Assembly (NCBI GenBank): GCA_029891385.1
Contig: CM057230.1
Coordinates: 54,353,414 to 54,417,413, forward strand
Origin: Erythroxylum novogranatense
Lineage: Eukaryota > Streptophyta > Magnoliopsida > Malpighiales > Erythroxylaceae
DNA: 64,000 bases
Reading direction: 5' to 3'
Shown here: positions 1 to 12,059 of the stretch, piece by piece
How positions within the stretch are numbered: position 1 is the stretch's first letter
Layout of the letters: the number at the start of each line of letters is the position of its first letter
Position numbers and translations under genes: made by a program
The notes under the pieces: generated by a model
The model's database searches: none
Told to the model about the DNA's origin: nothing
Seen by the model: the letters and a program-made list of their open reading frames with translations, nothing else

Positions 1-3000
1 CATATTATGTCCATGACTTTCTGTATGATATTTGTATCCATTAATGAAATATACCGGATACGAGTTAACATATCGTAGAGGTCCTTTCGCAAGATCACAA
101 ATCATCTTGTTCTCGATTGGATTGTCCATTGCCTAAAAAAATACATTTCGCATCGCAAATAATTTAGTTTCATGACAAACGTAAAATTCAACGTCAAAAT
201 ACAATAAAGATTAATTGTAAGTACAAACTTACATATCTCTCAAACCACCGAGGGAAGTGTTTCCCCACTTCTTTATTTATATCATCTTCCGTCATACCCG
301 GCATTATCTCCCGTAACACTGTCTCGTACAATCTAAATACAGAATGATTAGTTTAAGGGCATGAATATGACATTAAGGAAACAACAGAAACATTCATGTG
401 CAACTTACTGCACAAAAGGCAACAGCTCTTCACAATTCAATACAATATAACCATGTGCAGCCTCGACCTCTTCCTCAGTTAACATTCTTCTTTTCCAACG
501 CCCAGATGTGCGTCCACAATATGAAAATATGGACAAGGAACCATCAGCATTAGTCGTTCGTCCCCCATCGTCATTACGAGGAACTTTTCTTGCTCTTGTG
601 TTAACATGCGGCTGAAAATAATACCCACAAAACGTACTCGCTTCCTCCACTAAATAAGCATTACATATGGAACCTTCAACTCTTGCTTTGTTTTTAACAT
701 TTTTTTTCAAGTGATGCAAATACCTAAAGGAACAAAAATTTCTTAGTATAAGACATTTGACAAAGCTTGGCAGTGGTTATTGCAGTAATATTTGTGTACT
801 TACCTCTCAAATGGATACATCCATCGAAATTGAACTAGACCGACTAGTTTTGCCTCGTGTGCTAAATGCACAGGTAGATGCTCCATACAGTCAAAGAAAC
901 TTGGAGGAAAAATACCTTCTAATTTACACAAAATTATGGGAATTTCATGTTCTAGCTTTTCCATCTCACCAATGTTGATTTCAACGGAGGTTAAGCTTTT
1001 AAAAAACAAACTTAACTCTGTTACAGCTTCCCATACCTTCGAAGGTAACAACTCTCGGAATGCAATTGGGATAAGCCTTTGCATAAATACATGACAATCA
1101 TGACTTTTCATCCCAAATAATTTTTATTTTCGTAGATCCACACACCTCGCCAAGTTTGAAACATATCCATCAGGAAACTTAACAGTTTTCAACCATTCAC
1201 ATATAAGCTCCTTTTGTCTCCTGTCCATAGTGTAACATGCTTTTGGGTATTTACACGCGAAGATCTTTATGTAACTCATTTCTTTTGCAAAAAGTTGCAA
1301 ATCGATCGTGATTTTGCATTGTCTTTTGTCCTCCCTTCAATGTTCATTATGGTATTGAACAAGTTGTCAAAGATATTTTCTCAATGTGCATCACTTAGAT
1401 TATGACGAATCAAATTCGCTTTCCAATATGGCAAATCCCAAAAATGCTTCGCTTCCGCCAACCAAAGTTCGACTAATGGTTGAATTAACATCATCGGCCT
1501 CTAATTCCGTCACTTTCAACAACCCTAATTCTTCTATTTCGTTCAAGACCTCTTCACCGGATGCTATCGGAGGAGGATGGGTGTGAACCGTCCGATTTTT
1601 TCTAAACTTATATTTATTGCGCCTAAACGGATGATCTGCAGGTAGAAATTTCCTGTGATTGTCAAACCAACAAATTTTCCCTCCGTTAGGCAAATAAAAC
1701 GCATCAGAATCATTGCGACAATAAGGACAAGCCAACATCCCAGCGGTTGACCATCCAGATAACATGGCAAAGGCTGGGAATTCACTAATAGTCCACATCA
1801 AAGCTGCTCGCATCACAAAATTCTGTTTCTTAGATACATCATAAGTTTGGACACCATAGTCCTAGAGCAGTTGCAATTCAGATATCAATGGTTGTAAGAA
1901 CACATCAATTTTTTGCTTCGGATTTGTGGGGCCTGGGACAATCACCGTCAAGAACATATATGCCTCTTTCATACACATCCAAGGAGGCAAATTATAAGGA
2001 GTTATGATAATTGGCCACGAAGAATATTGTTGTCCAGATTGACCGAATGGTTGAAATCCATCCGTTGACAAACCCAACCGAACATTTCGACTGTCAACCG
2101 CAAATTCAACATGCATGTCATTAAAATGTTTCCATGCCAATGCATCTGATGGATGAGTCATTACTCCATCTTCCTGTTCGTGTTCAGCATGCCATCTCAT
2201 GTGCGACGCAGTCACATCAGAAGCATAAAGCCTTTGCAACCTAGGAGTAAGAGGGAAATAATACATCCGCTTCCATGGAACTAATTTCTTTTCAGATTCG
2301 CTTTACGGGCTTAAACCTAGGTTGCCCACAAAATTTGCACCGTCAAGTTCATATCATCTCCCAATACAAGATACATCCGAGTCGACAACACCAATTTTTC
2401 CACAGTAGACCAAGACCACGAATAAGTTTCTTCATGTTGTAAAAACTATCAACCATTGTATGCTCAGGTGGCAATGAATCGTTGTACCACTGAAGAATGT
2501 TTTCAAAACTGCGATCCGAAATATGACCTTCACTCTTTATGTTCAATATGCGAGCAATTGATGACAACTGAGTCATTGTCTCACAATTTGGCCACAATTC
2601 TCGATCAGCTGACTGTAGTAAGTCGAAGAATTGTTTTGCCTGTTGGTTAGGTTCTTCATCAACATGTTCCACATTTGGCTCAAATGTATGACCAAGTCCA
2701 TCGTGCACCATTTGCCTGTAAGAGTTTTCCGACCCATCAGCAAAATGTCTTCCATATCCATCCTCAACGTCATTCTCATTTAAGTGAATACACGTAGGCT
2801 CTTCAATTCTCCTAGAGGTGCTAGCAACCAACGGTTCCCCATGTCGGGTCCACTGAAAGTAGTTCGGAACAAACCCTTTTCTCAACAAATGCAACTGAAC
2901 TTCATCAATAAACAGGAAACATTTGTGCTTGCACTTTGTACATGGACATCTGATCTTTGGCCCATCCATATATGCAGGTTGCGAACATGCATAATTAATG

Positions 3001-3089
3001 AACGCATCAACTCCCTCAACAAATTCAGGATTAATGAAACCATCGGCGGTTAAACGTCTACACATCCAAGATCTATCGTTGAAACTCAT
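1..3089 (-). pseudogene. TNP2-type CACTA transposase (TNPD-like), broken and running off the window
   Basis: This would be the DNA-cleaving transposase of CACTA-1. In order on the minus strand: a Transposase-associated domain (3,089-2,349; WMCRRLTADGF, then a C-x-C-x2-C-K-H-K-C zinc-like cluster); the TNP2 / Transposase_21 core (2,266-1,862, YFPLTPRLQRLYAS, and 1,816-1,400, ALMWTISEFPAFAMLSGWST followed by CPYC); the DUF4218 region (1,111-800, SHDCHVFMQRLIP ... FRWMYPFER); the linker that usually follows it (719-405 and about 320-235); and the start of DUF4216 (126-1, GPLRYVNSYPVYFINGY). A TAG at 1,862-1,864 interrupts one frame that continues unchanged on both sides. Frame changes are needed near 2,349-2,266 and in 1,400-1,111. 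Some gaps between blocks, such as 404-320, may be introns. Domain order and wording are typical of the family; loss of function is inferred from the stop and the frame breaks. Confidence 0.85.
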
Positions 3090-3774
3090 AACTGGGAAAC
3101 TGTTATTCTACAACATCGGAACCAAAGTTAGGCATCTATGTTAGCCACCTCTGTACAAACCAAATAGTTACAGACATGTGTTATAACATTAGCCTTTAAC
3201 GTTTCATGTCGTAGCTAAGCTACTGGAATATTTATACTGTGAACACAACTTATATGATAGTAGACAAGTATGTCATCACATTGTGGTTGACCACAATGTG
3301 ATATTCAATGGATATTAAATATCATACTATTGCCAAAGAACTATTCATACAAGATTGAATGTTATTGTACAAACCTATTCTAATAAATTAATCCTTCCTA
3401 ATCTATTTAACATAAGCATATGAAATTATATTATTACAAGGTTAAGAGATATTCATTGTACACAACATCCAAGCAATTATGGGTGTAATTGATTCTAGTC
3501 AGTGCAACAAGCATTTAAACAAGGCAATACAATTGCTAACGAAAGCATAACCACTGACCTAAATTGCAATGCAGAGAAATGTTGCTGAATCACGTTGTCA
3601 CGGGCAATGTCGAACGTCACGACGGCGAAGATGATAATACAAGACCAAACCCAAGCATAAAATCAGTAAATCAGTGAAACCCTCATTCCAAATATTTAAC
3701 GCAAGGCATGACATAGTAAACTAAATGCTAAACATTTATCATCCTCACATAATTAAACTACCGCACTCATGTTC
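3090..3774. other. CACTA-1 noncoding 5' interior
   Basis: No coding potential or RNA gene was seen. A stretch near 3,545-3,600 (tgacctaaattgcaatgcag...) is loosely repeated near 4,415-4,465, which makes it part of the duplicated block described next. Confidence 0.5.
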
Positions 3775-4275
3775 TTATTTAAAAACGACGTTTGACGAGG
3801 ATCCTAAAAAAATTTCGGCAGCATTTCCCCTATAATTCGGACACCTCCTTAAAAAATAAGGGTCCCCCTGCAACAAAAACTCACATCTATCTCAACCAGT
3901 AACCATAAGGCAAATACAGAACTCCTAACAACATGTTTTTAATATATAAGTGAGTAACAAAAGATAATCATGAATAACTTCAACTAAAAATTCAGGAACA
4001 TGTCATACTCAATGCATGACATTTATCATCCTCACAAACTTAGACCATCAACTAATATACAAAATAATTTTCATATTTGTAAGTCACCTCCAAAATAAGA
4101 TCACAAGTTAAAACTAATGACCTAATGTTCTCATTTAACCATCATGTACTACGACGATCCTATTGAAAATTCGGCAGCATTTCCCCTATAATTTGGACAT
4201 CCCCCTTATCATATAAGGGTCCCCCTGCAATTAATACACAATTCTATCTCAACCAGTAATCACAACGCAAATAAA
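3775..4275. repeat. Imperfect duplication inside CACTA-1 (about 140-bp units)
   Basis: The segment about 3,775-3,915 is repeated about 345 bp later at about 4,125-4,270. Both contain ggcagcatttcccctataat, then a ggaca(c/t)-type step, ataagggtccccctgcaa and tctatctcaaccagtaa in the same order with similar spacing. The surrounding phrases (atttatcatcctcaca at about 3,737 and 4,021) suggest that the duplicated block is longer and has diverged. Confidence 0.7.
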
Positions 4276-5784
4276 TTCTCCATACTACATGTATGTTGTC
4301 AACTTACACATCATGCAACTCATTAATACACGATTAAGGGACATTCAATGGGAAGTTCATGTACACCCATATGAATCAAGAGCAGATAACAACAAAAGAA
4401 AAGCGGTTAAGCGGTTAAGCAATGACCTCAATCGAAATGCAGAGAAGTGTTGCTTAAGTACGTAACTGCAGATGACAATGATCAAGCTGCAATGAAAACC
4501 AACAATAGTGTCATTCATAGCTCAAAAGGAAAGCAAAATTAATATTTTTCACTATTGTATGAGTCATTTGGGGATTTGGGGATAAATGAGTTGGATCAAA
4601 GCTTGAAATGAGTCATTTGGGGATAAAAGCTTTTCAATATAAAGAGAGTTGGATCATTATTCCTTTTTCACTATTGGAAGCGCTAATAAAAGATAGCAAT
4701 TGAATTGTTTCGCACAGCATTATTCCTTTTTGTAACACAGTTCATTTTTCAATTTTGGCCAAACACATAAGTTTACTAAAACTACAATTCTTCTCAAAGA
4801 CAAATATAAGCACTTTTTAAACTGTTATTCTAGGCTATGTCTGCATTACAAGGTTTTCAGAAAAGGAACATTCCTATATTCGAGGTTGTGTTTATATTAA
4901 AAAACTATAAAAGTAATGATGCTTGGTACATTTCTTATAGTAACTTAAGATCAATTCAAACTATATTATACCATATTGAGTTTGAAAAAATTAATTAGGT
5001 TCGTTTGTAACTTATCTAGATTAAAGTAAAATTGTTGTAGCTATTAGAACTAAGAATTTGGATTTTGATTATAAATTAGTGTAGTTAGTTGAACCTCTTA
5101 TACTGTTATGAAAATATAAGAATGTAGGTTGATTTTACTCAACTTTCAACCAACCACCCTAGTCATTTTCTTTATAATTGCATATCTCTTGTCAAAAACA
5201 AAACATAAAAATGATAATGTATTAAATGAGATTGAATGTATGAATGAAGTTGTAATATTAATTATATAGAAATGACATAATGTGCTCCAACAAATAAGAC
5301 ATTTTGAGTTGGTGTCTACCTCTGTAAAGATATTATTTTATAAAATTATTTATTTACTAATTTATATCATTATTGATAATATTAACCCACATAAAATTGA
5401 TTTGGTGTCAATTAATCAAAATTGAAGTTGAATTTAAATTTGATGGACTAGTTCAAATTTTGACAAATTCTAACTCACTAGGAATTGATATTATTGTAAT
5501 ATAATTGATTAAAATAACAATATTTTAGTATCTCCTTAGTTTAATCAAAATTTCAGTCCAACGTAACTTAGAATATTCATAATGGGTATAAAATTGAATT
5601 AAATCGAATTGATCGATAGTTAGAATCATTATTAATAAATATTAAATCATGATCACCTAATTTTAGAATAATTATTAATAATTATCAACCAATTCACACC
5701 TAATTGAAAGTTTTGGCAATGTAGTACAATAATTCTTAACTTTCTTATTCAAATCTTTCATTTTCTTTAAAAGATCGTTGAAGA
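4276..5784. other. AT-rich noncoding interior of CACTA-1
   Basis: No gene, RNA or transposon terminus was recognised here. The sequence is AT-rich and lacks long open frames on either strand. A short repeated phrase (tgagtcatttggggat) occurs at about 4,560 and 4,608. Confidence 0.5.
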
Positions 5785-6165
5785 GCAATAATGTACATAT
5801 AATTAACATATGCATATAAGAGCAATAATAACAGTAATAATTTACATATATTTTACAGATGCATATAAGACCAATAAATTACATTTAATTACAGCAATAA
5901 TTAACATATAATTTACACATGCATATAAAAGCAAATTTTACATATAATTACAGAATAATTAACATATAATGTACATATGATTTTACATATAATTACAAGA
6001 ATAATTTACAAATATTTTACATAATTAACATATAATTTACAGATGACCAATATTTTACATATAATTACAACAATTTACATTTAATTACAACAATAATTTA
6101 CAAATAATTCACATTTACATATAACACCAATTATTTACATACAATTAGAGGTATAATTAACATAT
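5785..6165. repeat. Degenerate minisatellite-like tract, acatataattaca / aatttacatat units
   Basis: Variants of acatataattac, aataatttacat and agatgcatataaga follow one another for about 380 bp with changing spacing. The tract is almost pure A/T plus single C bases and has no coding capacity. It lies in the 5' interior of CACTA-1. Confidence 0.65.
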
Positions 6166-6377
6166 CAAATTTTTAAAACCTTTAACATACCCATTCACCA
6201 GGAATTTCGCACAGTTCGGACTTGTTTAAATCAAATTCAACAAAGAAAAAAATAGATGTATAAAAGAATTGACTCGTTGATTATTGCTGAATCAAGAACC
6301 AAATTCATTAAGTGTTTAAATGCCAACAAATACACACGAAAGGAGATCTACAAAAACAAAGAGGGCAGGGAGGAGAA

Positions 6378-6593
6378 CTAACAAACCTGTCGGAGATGAG
6401 GATGAGGACCGACGTCTGCGACCGGTGAGCGGGGACCAGCGACCGGCAGCGTCGTTAGAGGAAGACGAAGGACGAAGATGAGGCGCCGTAGGAGGAAGAC
6501 AACGTTGTAGGAGGAAGAGAAGAGAGCTAGGTCGCGCGAGGAGGAAGAAGAAGTTTGCGGAGGTCGTTTAAAATAAAACCAAAACGACGTCAT
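6378..6593. other. GC- and purine-rich segment near the CACTA-1 5' end
   Basis: A local rise in G (gaggatgagg, gaggaggaag repeats) sits about 230 bp inside the element end. An open frame of 71 codons exists on the minus strand, but its product is low-complexity and matches nothing recognised. CACTA-2 has a comparable GGAGGA-rich block at the equivalent place (38,206-38,460), so this probably reflects promoter or leader sequence and not a protein. Confidence 0.45.
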
Positions 6594-6599
6594 TTTCTT

Positions 6600-6817
6600 T
6601 TACTGAAGGGCGTTGGACGTATACACCGACGCCTTCACCGACCGAAATGGGCGTCGGTATAAATTTCAACCAAATTCACCGACCGAATTTGTTTCGGTCG
6701 CAAACATTTTAATGGACAACCACTTTCCGCGACGGTTAGGCTATTTCGGTCGGTATTTCCAACGGTCTTCATACCGTCGGTAATTTTCCGTTGGTATTAA
6801 ACATTTTCCTTGTAGTG
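6600..6817. repeat. CACTA-1 subterminal repeats and right terminal inverted repeat
   Basis: Short direct and inverted copies of accgac, tcggtcg, gtcggtat and ttcggtcg crowd the last 210 bp and end in the terminal motif at 6,808-6,817. In this family such arrays are the binding sites of the accessory TNPA-like protein. Confidence 0.8.
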
Positions 6818-8079
6818 AAAAAGGCCTATAACCATATACTTTATTTCTTTAATTTAATCTCTAAGTATAATTTTTTAAAAAAGCAATTGATGATCCTAAC
6901 ATCCCATATGAGGAGATTCATTATTGTTTGATAAGGCTTTTAGAGACTTTGGTTTTTTTTTCTTCTTATCAGATCTCCTTCTCATGTTATGTTTACGGCC
7001 TTCTTTACCTAAGGGAATAGGCTCTTAATCCTTTAGAATTTGTGATCTTTGAGGACTATTGAAGTTTACATTGTTAATTAGCTAAAAAGGAATATTAACT
7101 GAATGAGAAATAGTATGTGTCTTATCTTACTTCCCCTCTATACTTGATTAAGAGCTATTACCACTCACTGGTTCTTTTTGAGCTAGTTTAATAAGAATAT
7201 GAGGGAGGAACTTTCTACCCATGGGCTTCTAGACCTTAGTAAGCTCTATATTAGTTGGAAGCCATTAATTTGTGAAACTAACTAAATCATCAATGAGAGC
7301 ATCATTTAAGCTAAGCTTAAGGAGAGATATAAACTCTGACATATCTTTTTCATGTCCACTAATTGCATATCCAATCCTTCTAAGAGAAGTTGTTGCTTCG
7401 TCCATGCTTATAGGTTGCCTAATGTAGATAGATTAATTAACTTATGGATTAATATTTCAACATAATATTATGAATGCTGATCCAAAGGGAAACTCTATTA
7501 TAGTGCACTCACGCAAGTTGCATGCCATATTGCCATAACTGCAAAAAGAATGACTTATTTCTCATATGCCAAGGTTTAACCTCTATAGTTAATTGAGCCT
7601 TTAATTTAGATTTGATGACAAAGAAGAGATTATCTTCACTTAACAACACATCCTTTGGTCCTCATACTTCATGGCCCACCTGTGAAGGAAAGAAAAAGTT
7701 GACCTATTACTAAGGAAAAAAACAATTAATATGAAGGACCATTTGTTGACTCCTTTTAGAATTTTAGTAAAAAGTGCTACTCTTGCATTACCTTCCAGAG
7801 AAGATGGAGAATAGGAACATGTCAAGAGTCCTCCAAACTATTTTTAGCTAAGTTTTAGGTTAAGTCTGAGAGTGGGAACAAGTGGTGCAAGCTAAGATGG
7901 GGCAAGGGAGATTAATTCAAAAGGAGTGGAAGATGCATATAGAGTTTTATAGTTTAGTGGATGATTCGGGGCTTGTAGGGAGTGAGAAATTTTATTTTGG
8001 TTGAGAGAAAGGTCAACGACAGAGTTTAAAAGAGTAGAGAATGTCGTTTATTTAAGTAAAACAATGTCGTTTATTTAAA
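6818..8079. other. Unassigned AT-rich DNA flanking CACTA-1
   Basis: No gene or element was recognised in this roughly 1.3 kb. The longest open frame (61 codons, 7,640-7,825 minus) has no family features and is treated as chance. Confidence 0.4.
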
Positions 8080-8179
8080 AAAATTAGACCTCGGGGCGAT
8101 TTAGACCTGGGAAGCCCATAGGTCGACCTATTGAAAACACTCGAGTCTGGGTCCATTAGTCAACCTATTGCCATCCCTG
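8080..8179. mobile_element. Possible hAT-type transposon terminus (right end only)
   Basis: The sequence ends in ttgccatccctg (8,168-8,179), the reverse complement of CAGGGATGGCAA, which resembles the start of many plant hAT elements. It is preceded by short GC-containing phrases (tcggggcgatttagacctgg, gtcgacctatt). The opposite end and an 8-bp target duplication were not found, so this is a remnant at best. Confidence 0.3.
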
Positions 8180-8301
8180 AAAAATGCAAAGTCATAAGTT
8201 TTCGTCTAACTAATCTTCATTATTATTAATTTTATTTAACAGCTCAAAGCCAAGCCTTTAGGAAAAAAGAAATATTTAAACATTAGTTAATCATGTGCTA
8301 A

Positions 8302-9627
8302 AGCAATGTTCTAAATTTCGGTCCGTTCCGGCCGGTAACGGATGGAACGTTCCGTACCGGTCGAAAATCGGTACCAGAACGAGCATAAAAATACTGGGGA
8401 TAAATTCCGGTTGGTACCGGCCAATTCCGGTAGTACCGACCGGTATTCAAAATATTGGTCAAATACCGGCCGGTACCAGAAATTTAAAAAAATTGGGGGA
8501 CTTTTTTGCAAAATTTTTAAAAATTTTCAAAATTTCCCTCCATCTCTCGTACCTCTCCCTCCCCCCCGGTATTTAGTTTTTAAAATAATAATAAATATTT
8601 TATTACTAATAATTATTATAAATTAAATAAAACTTTAAAATAAATTATTTTTATTTTATTACCAATAATTTATTTTTATTTTATTACTAATAAATTATTT
8701 TTATTTAAATTTATTTTAACATTTTATATAATATTTATTAATAAATACTAATAAATTAGTTTATAAATAATAATTTTAAAATTATTACTTATAAAATAAT
8801 ATTTATTTTATATATTTTCAATTATTAAATCAAAATTTATATATTTTAAAATTAATTATATTTATTAATAATTATTAAATTAATTTTATATATTAAATAA
8901 AATTGTAATTATGTCCAATTAAATGTAAAATGAAATGGAATGTCAAAATAACAATTCTAAAAAAATAACTCAAAATTTTGATAAAATAGAAAATAATTAA
9001 TAATTCAAAATTTTGAATTATTTTCATTATTTTACAATTAATTATTATATTTAGATAATTATTATATATAGATATATATTATATATAGATAATTATTATA
9101 TATATAAATAATTAAAATATAATAAAGATATATATATATATAAACTAAAATGAATAAGATATAAAAAAACTAAATTAAATAATCTACAACTTTACAATAT
9201 GACAATGAACTATTTTATAAATTTTAAAAAATTCAGAGACAATTTTATAAATTTAAAAATATTTTGTATTATTATAATATTTTAAATACTTTGTATTATT
9301 CTTAATTTTATAATTGTTTTATTTATATTAATTGTGGTTATTATTTATATGTAAAATATTTAAAAATTATTTTATTTCATATTAATTTTCATTATTATTT
9401 ATTATTAAGATTTTGAAAGCATAGTTGATGTAAATAGTAAACTAGTAAAATATACAAGATAACTGTATAATATACCAATATAGACTATTTTGCAATTCTT
9501 AAAAATTTTAGGGACTATTTCATAAATTTTAAAAATTTCTCGGTATCCGGTACCAACCTAGATTTCGAGTCTGATTCCGCTTCAGATCTCAATCCTGCAT
9601 TCGAATCTTGTATTCATAACATTGTGC
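8302..9627. mobile_element. Candidate non-autonomous DNA transposon with GGCCGGTACC-type ends
   Basis: About 180 bp at the left (8,312-8,486) is crowded with short inverted copies of ccggtacc, ggccggta, ggtaccggcc and ttccggt. A smaller matching patch (cggtatccggtacc, 9,541-9,554) lies at the right. The roughly 1 kb between is almost pure A/T with no coding capacity. Possible imperfect terminal repeats are caatgtt at 8,304-8,310 and aacattgtgcc near 9,617-9,627. The layout suits a transposase-dependent element, but neither target duplication nor family is established. Confidence 0.35.
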
Positions 9628-9699
9628 CAAAGTCAACATTATTTAAATTCTTATAAATCATGCACTTCTTGTACACTTACACTTGATTAATAGAGCCAA

Positions 9700-10400
9700 G
9701 AGTAAGATAGTGGGAGTGTTTGTTTTCATTTTTTAATTTTTTTGTTTCCAAATTTAATAAAAAAACTTGTTTGTTTGAGTTTTAGTTTTAGTTTTTTTAA
9801 TTTTTCCAGTTTTCAAATATTATGAAAATCATAAAAGGTAGTTTTGTTTTTATTTTTATTTTTAATAATTTGATTTACTATATTATTTAATTATTTAAAT
9901 TTTAATAAAATTATGAATAATTTAATTAGACATTATATATTTAATAAATTAAAATAAATTATCAATAAAATTATGAATACTTAAATTTAATTTAATTTAA
10001 TTTATATAATTAAATTAATATGTAATTAAATTTTAATAACTATTAATAAATATAATTAAATTCAAAATATATAAATATTCAAATAAAAGTTGATTTAATA
10101 ATTAAAATATATTTCAAATAAATATTCATTTATAAATAAAATTTTAATTTTTAAATTATTTATTTATTAAAATAATATAATTTTATTAATAATTTTAAAT
10201 AAATATTATATAAAAAATTAAATAAATTTATTTAATTAAAATAATTTATCTTTAAGTTTTATCTAATATATAATTATTATTAGTGATAAAATATAACATC
10301 GTTAACATTATCGTTAACAACCAAACATATTTTTGTTGTTATTTTAAAAATAAAAATTTTAAATTTTAAAAATTACACTAAAAAACATAAGTAGAATCAC
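9700..10400. other. Extremely AT-rich intergenic DNA, possibly a MITE-like remnant
   Basis: This is long runs of A/T (ttaattaaat, aataaatta) without coding capacity. The left edge (gtgtttgttttcatttt, about 9,717) and right edge (aaccaaacatatttttgttg, about 10,319) are weakly inverted, as in some miniature elements. No target duplication was established. Confidence 0.3.
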
Positions 10401-10523
10401 GCTATGTAATTAAAGCAATGACAGTTCGCGAACGAAGTTATTGTAATTAGGTGCAACAGACCAAACAGAACAGTACAACATATGTGAATATTCTTCAGAG
10501 CATTCTTATATGTATATCTCCAT

Positions 10524-11348
10524 CTATGGGGTAATTGCCGGATTGGAAGATGGCACAAAATCATGGGCTGCCGGAGGGGTAAAGAACGAGCCTCGTTGCT
10601 GCCCTGGAGGTGGAAGATAGTTCATATTGTACATCGGCTTTCCAGAGCTATCAAAAAAAGTAACACTTTGTGTACCATTTGGGTATGAATGTACTTCCAT
10701 CTGTGGTTTCCCATCCTTATCCTTAATTATGGCAGTCTGGGAGCCATCTTTATCCGTCCCTTGTATCAATGGCTTCCCAGTAGGACCATTCACTTTAGCT
10801 GTTTGAGAATTATTGTGAGTGTCCCCTTTGATTACAGGGTGTCCATCTTTCCCGTTGACAGTTCCACTTTCAGATCGGGGTTTTCCGTTAACGTAAACTA
10901 TCTGAGCATGACTTCCATTTTTGTTCTCACTTCGGTACGTCAAATTATTCATTGGAGTGGGAGGCGGCATTTGGACTGTCGGAGGAGAAGAACCAAATCC
11001 ACCTAAGTCGCGCGCAAGAAGATATCAATTGATTTAGATACGTTAAGAGAAACCATAATTAGTGATTCATGACTAAACTTACCCCTTTGGTGCAGCATAT
11101 ATAAGAGTTCGGGAATTGTAGATTGTATAACATTTGTCATTAAAAGATGTGTATTTTATTTGGAGAGTTACTGGTACAAAATAACGCTTATTGAAACAGA
11201 CAAGTATATACATGAATTTATACTTACTGATTGGAGGAATTGGAAAGTCCAGTAGTACTTTTCTTGTTGCATGGCCACTATCTGGGATAGAAAGAAGGAT
11301 TAAAGTAATGCAGCACATGATTGTGGAAGGAGAAAGTCTACCCTTCAT
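10524..11348 (-). CDS. Two-exon gene for a small secreted protein with about 22-residue repeats (hypothetical)
   Basis: Exon 1 is 11,348-11,228 and exon 2 is 11,002-10,524 (TAG stop). The 225-bp intron (11,227-11,003) starts gtaagta and ends ttag, and splicing joins the frames exactly (phase 1) to give about 199 residues. Residues 1-27 look like a secretion signal: a basic start, a hydrophobic core IMCCITLILLS and a small-residue end at GHA. The mature part starts TRKVLLDFPIPP, then has a proline-rich patch and three regular 22-23-residue blocks, each with an S/T-Q-T/S step and a G-K-P end (prolines near residues 96, 118, 140 and 163), and ends proline-rich. Four N-glycosylation sequons (NLT, NGS, NNS, NGT) are visible. 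I do not recognise the family. The inference is an extracellular or wall-associated protein. An upstream in-frame ATG at 11,423 falls within the TATA-like region, so the inner ATG is preferred. Confidence 0.6.
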
Positions 11349-11421
11349 TTTTGTTTTCCAGCCAAAGGGGCTCCCGAGAGGGTTGTGAAGGATGGATATG
11401 CAAATCTGAGCTTTGATACAC

Positions 11422-11442
11422 ATATATAGGTATATACTGAGT
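11422..11442 (-). promoter_or_regulatory. TATA-like sequence upstream of the secreted-protein gene
   Basis: On the minus strand tatatacctatatatg lies about 75-95 bp before the chosen start codon, a usual distance for a plant TATA box plus a short leader. Support is positional only. Confidence 0.4.
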
Positions 11443-11799
11443 ACACTCAGTATAGAAATGGATAAATTGACTTGACGTGAGAGTATGGAGTCAATTTTCG
11501 TGCGTTGGCTATCAAATTTTCATTTTTCTTTTCTTTGTCCTTTTTTACATTAGTTCTTGAAAATGTGGCCTCATTTCCGTTTTGCCCTGTTTAGATGCAA
11601 TGATCCCGGCATGTTCTACTCTGATGCATAAGAGACAGCTCAGGAAAAATGAAGAAGATTGATTCCCAGGATACGTGTTGAAAAGGGTATCCGTTATTTA
11701 GTTATCAGTAGTAAAACTATATATGTCAAATATAGTTTTGTCAATATTTAGAAGCCCAGTCTATCAACTCAGATCTACCATATTAAGGAAGGTTAGCTT
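11443..11799. other. Unassigned intergenic DNA
   Basis: This is the upstream side of the secreted-protein gene up to the copia LTR candidate. No open frame or element terminus was recognised. Confidence 0.4.
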
Positions 11800-11998
11800 G
11801 CATCTCACACCAAGAAGTCATTTGTAGGTTCACATTTGACAAAGTTGAAAGTTTTCTTCTTTTCCAGTTTAACAGAAACACAAATAGATCGGAGAAACTT
11901 GCTCAATCTTATATTGAAAGAAAGCTCTTGCTAAATCACTATCCTATAATTAAGCTAATAAGCTAACAATCTACTAACTAATTATAGAAATATTAACA
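11800..11998 (-). repeat. Candidate 3' LTR of the interrupted minus-strand copia element
   Basis: Read on the minus strand it starts TGTTAATATTTC (11,998) and contains phrases common in copia LTRs (ttagcttattagcttaatt, tttcaatataagattgagc). It lies directly downstream of the RNase H piece. The distal boundary (…gatgca at 11,800) is a guess, and no second LTR copy is in the window for comparison. Confidence 0.4.
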
Positions 11999-12059
11999 GT
12001 TATAATATATAGTTATAATGACAAAGATATTTGGGATATCCTTGATCATGGACTACTAG

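Larger units (their letters stand above)
1..6817 (-). mobile_element. CACTA-1: partial En/Spm (CACTA) DNA transposon, 5'-side portion
   Basis: The right end reads ...CCTTGTAGTG at 6,808-6,817, the reverse complement of the CACTACAAGG terminus typical of CACTA elements. Just inside it (6,600-6,805) are short subterminal repeats built on ACCGAC / GTCGGT. The transposase genes run on the minus strand toward position 1, so 6,817 is the 5' end of the element and the 3' end lies before the window. Bases 6,818-6,820 (aaa) would be the 3-bp target duplication, but its partner is not visible. A copy with a broken transposase is inferred to depend on other elements for movement. Confidence 0.85.

Noticed and set aside
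1386..1586. Plus-strand frame overlapping the CACTA-1 transposase
   Set aside because: Shadow of the minus-strand transposase; the other strand carries the recognisable domain.
6378..6593. 71-codon minus-strand frame near the CACTA-1 end
   Set aside because: Low-complexity S/L/P-rich product of a GC-rich block; an equivalent block in CACTA-2 gives an unrelated peptide.
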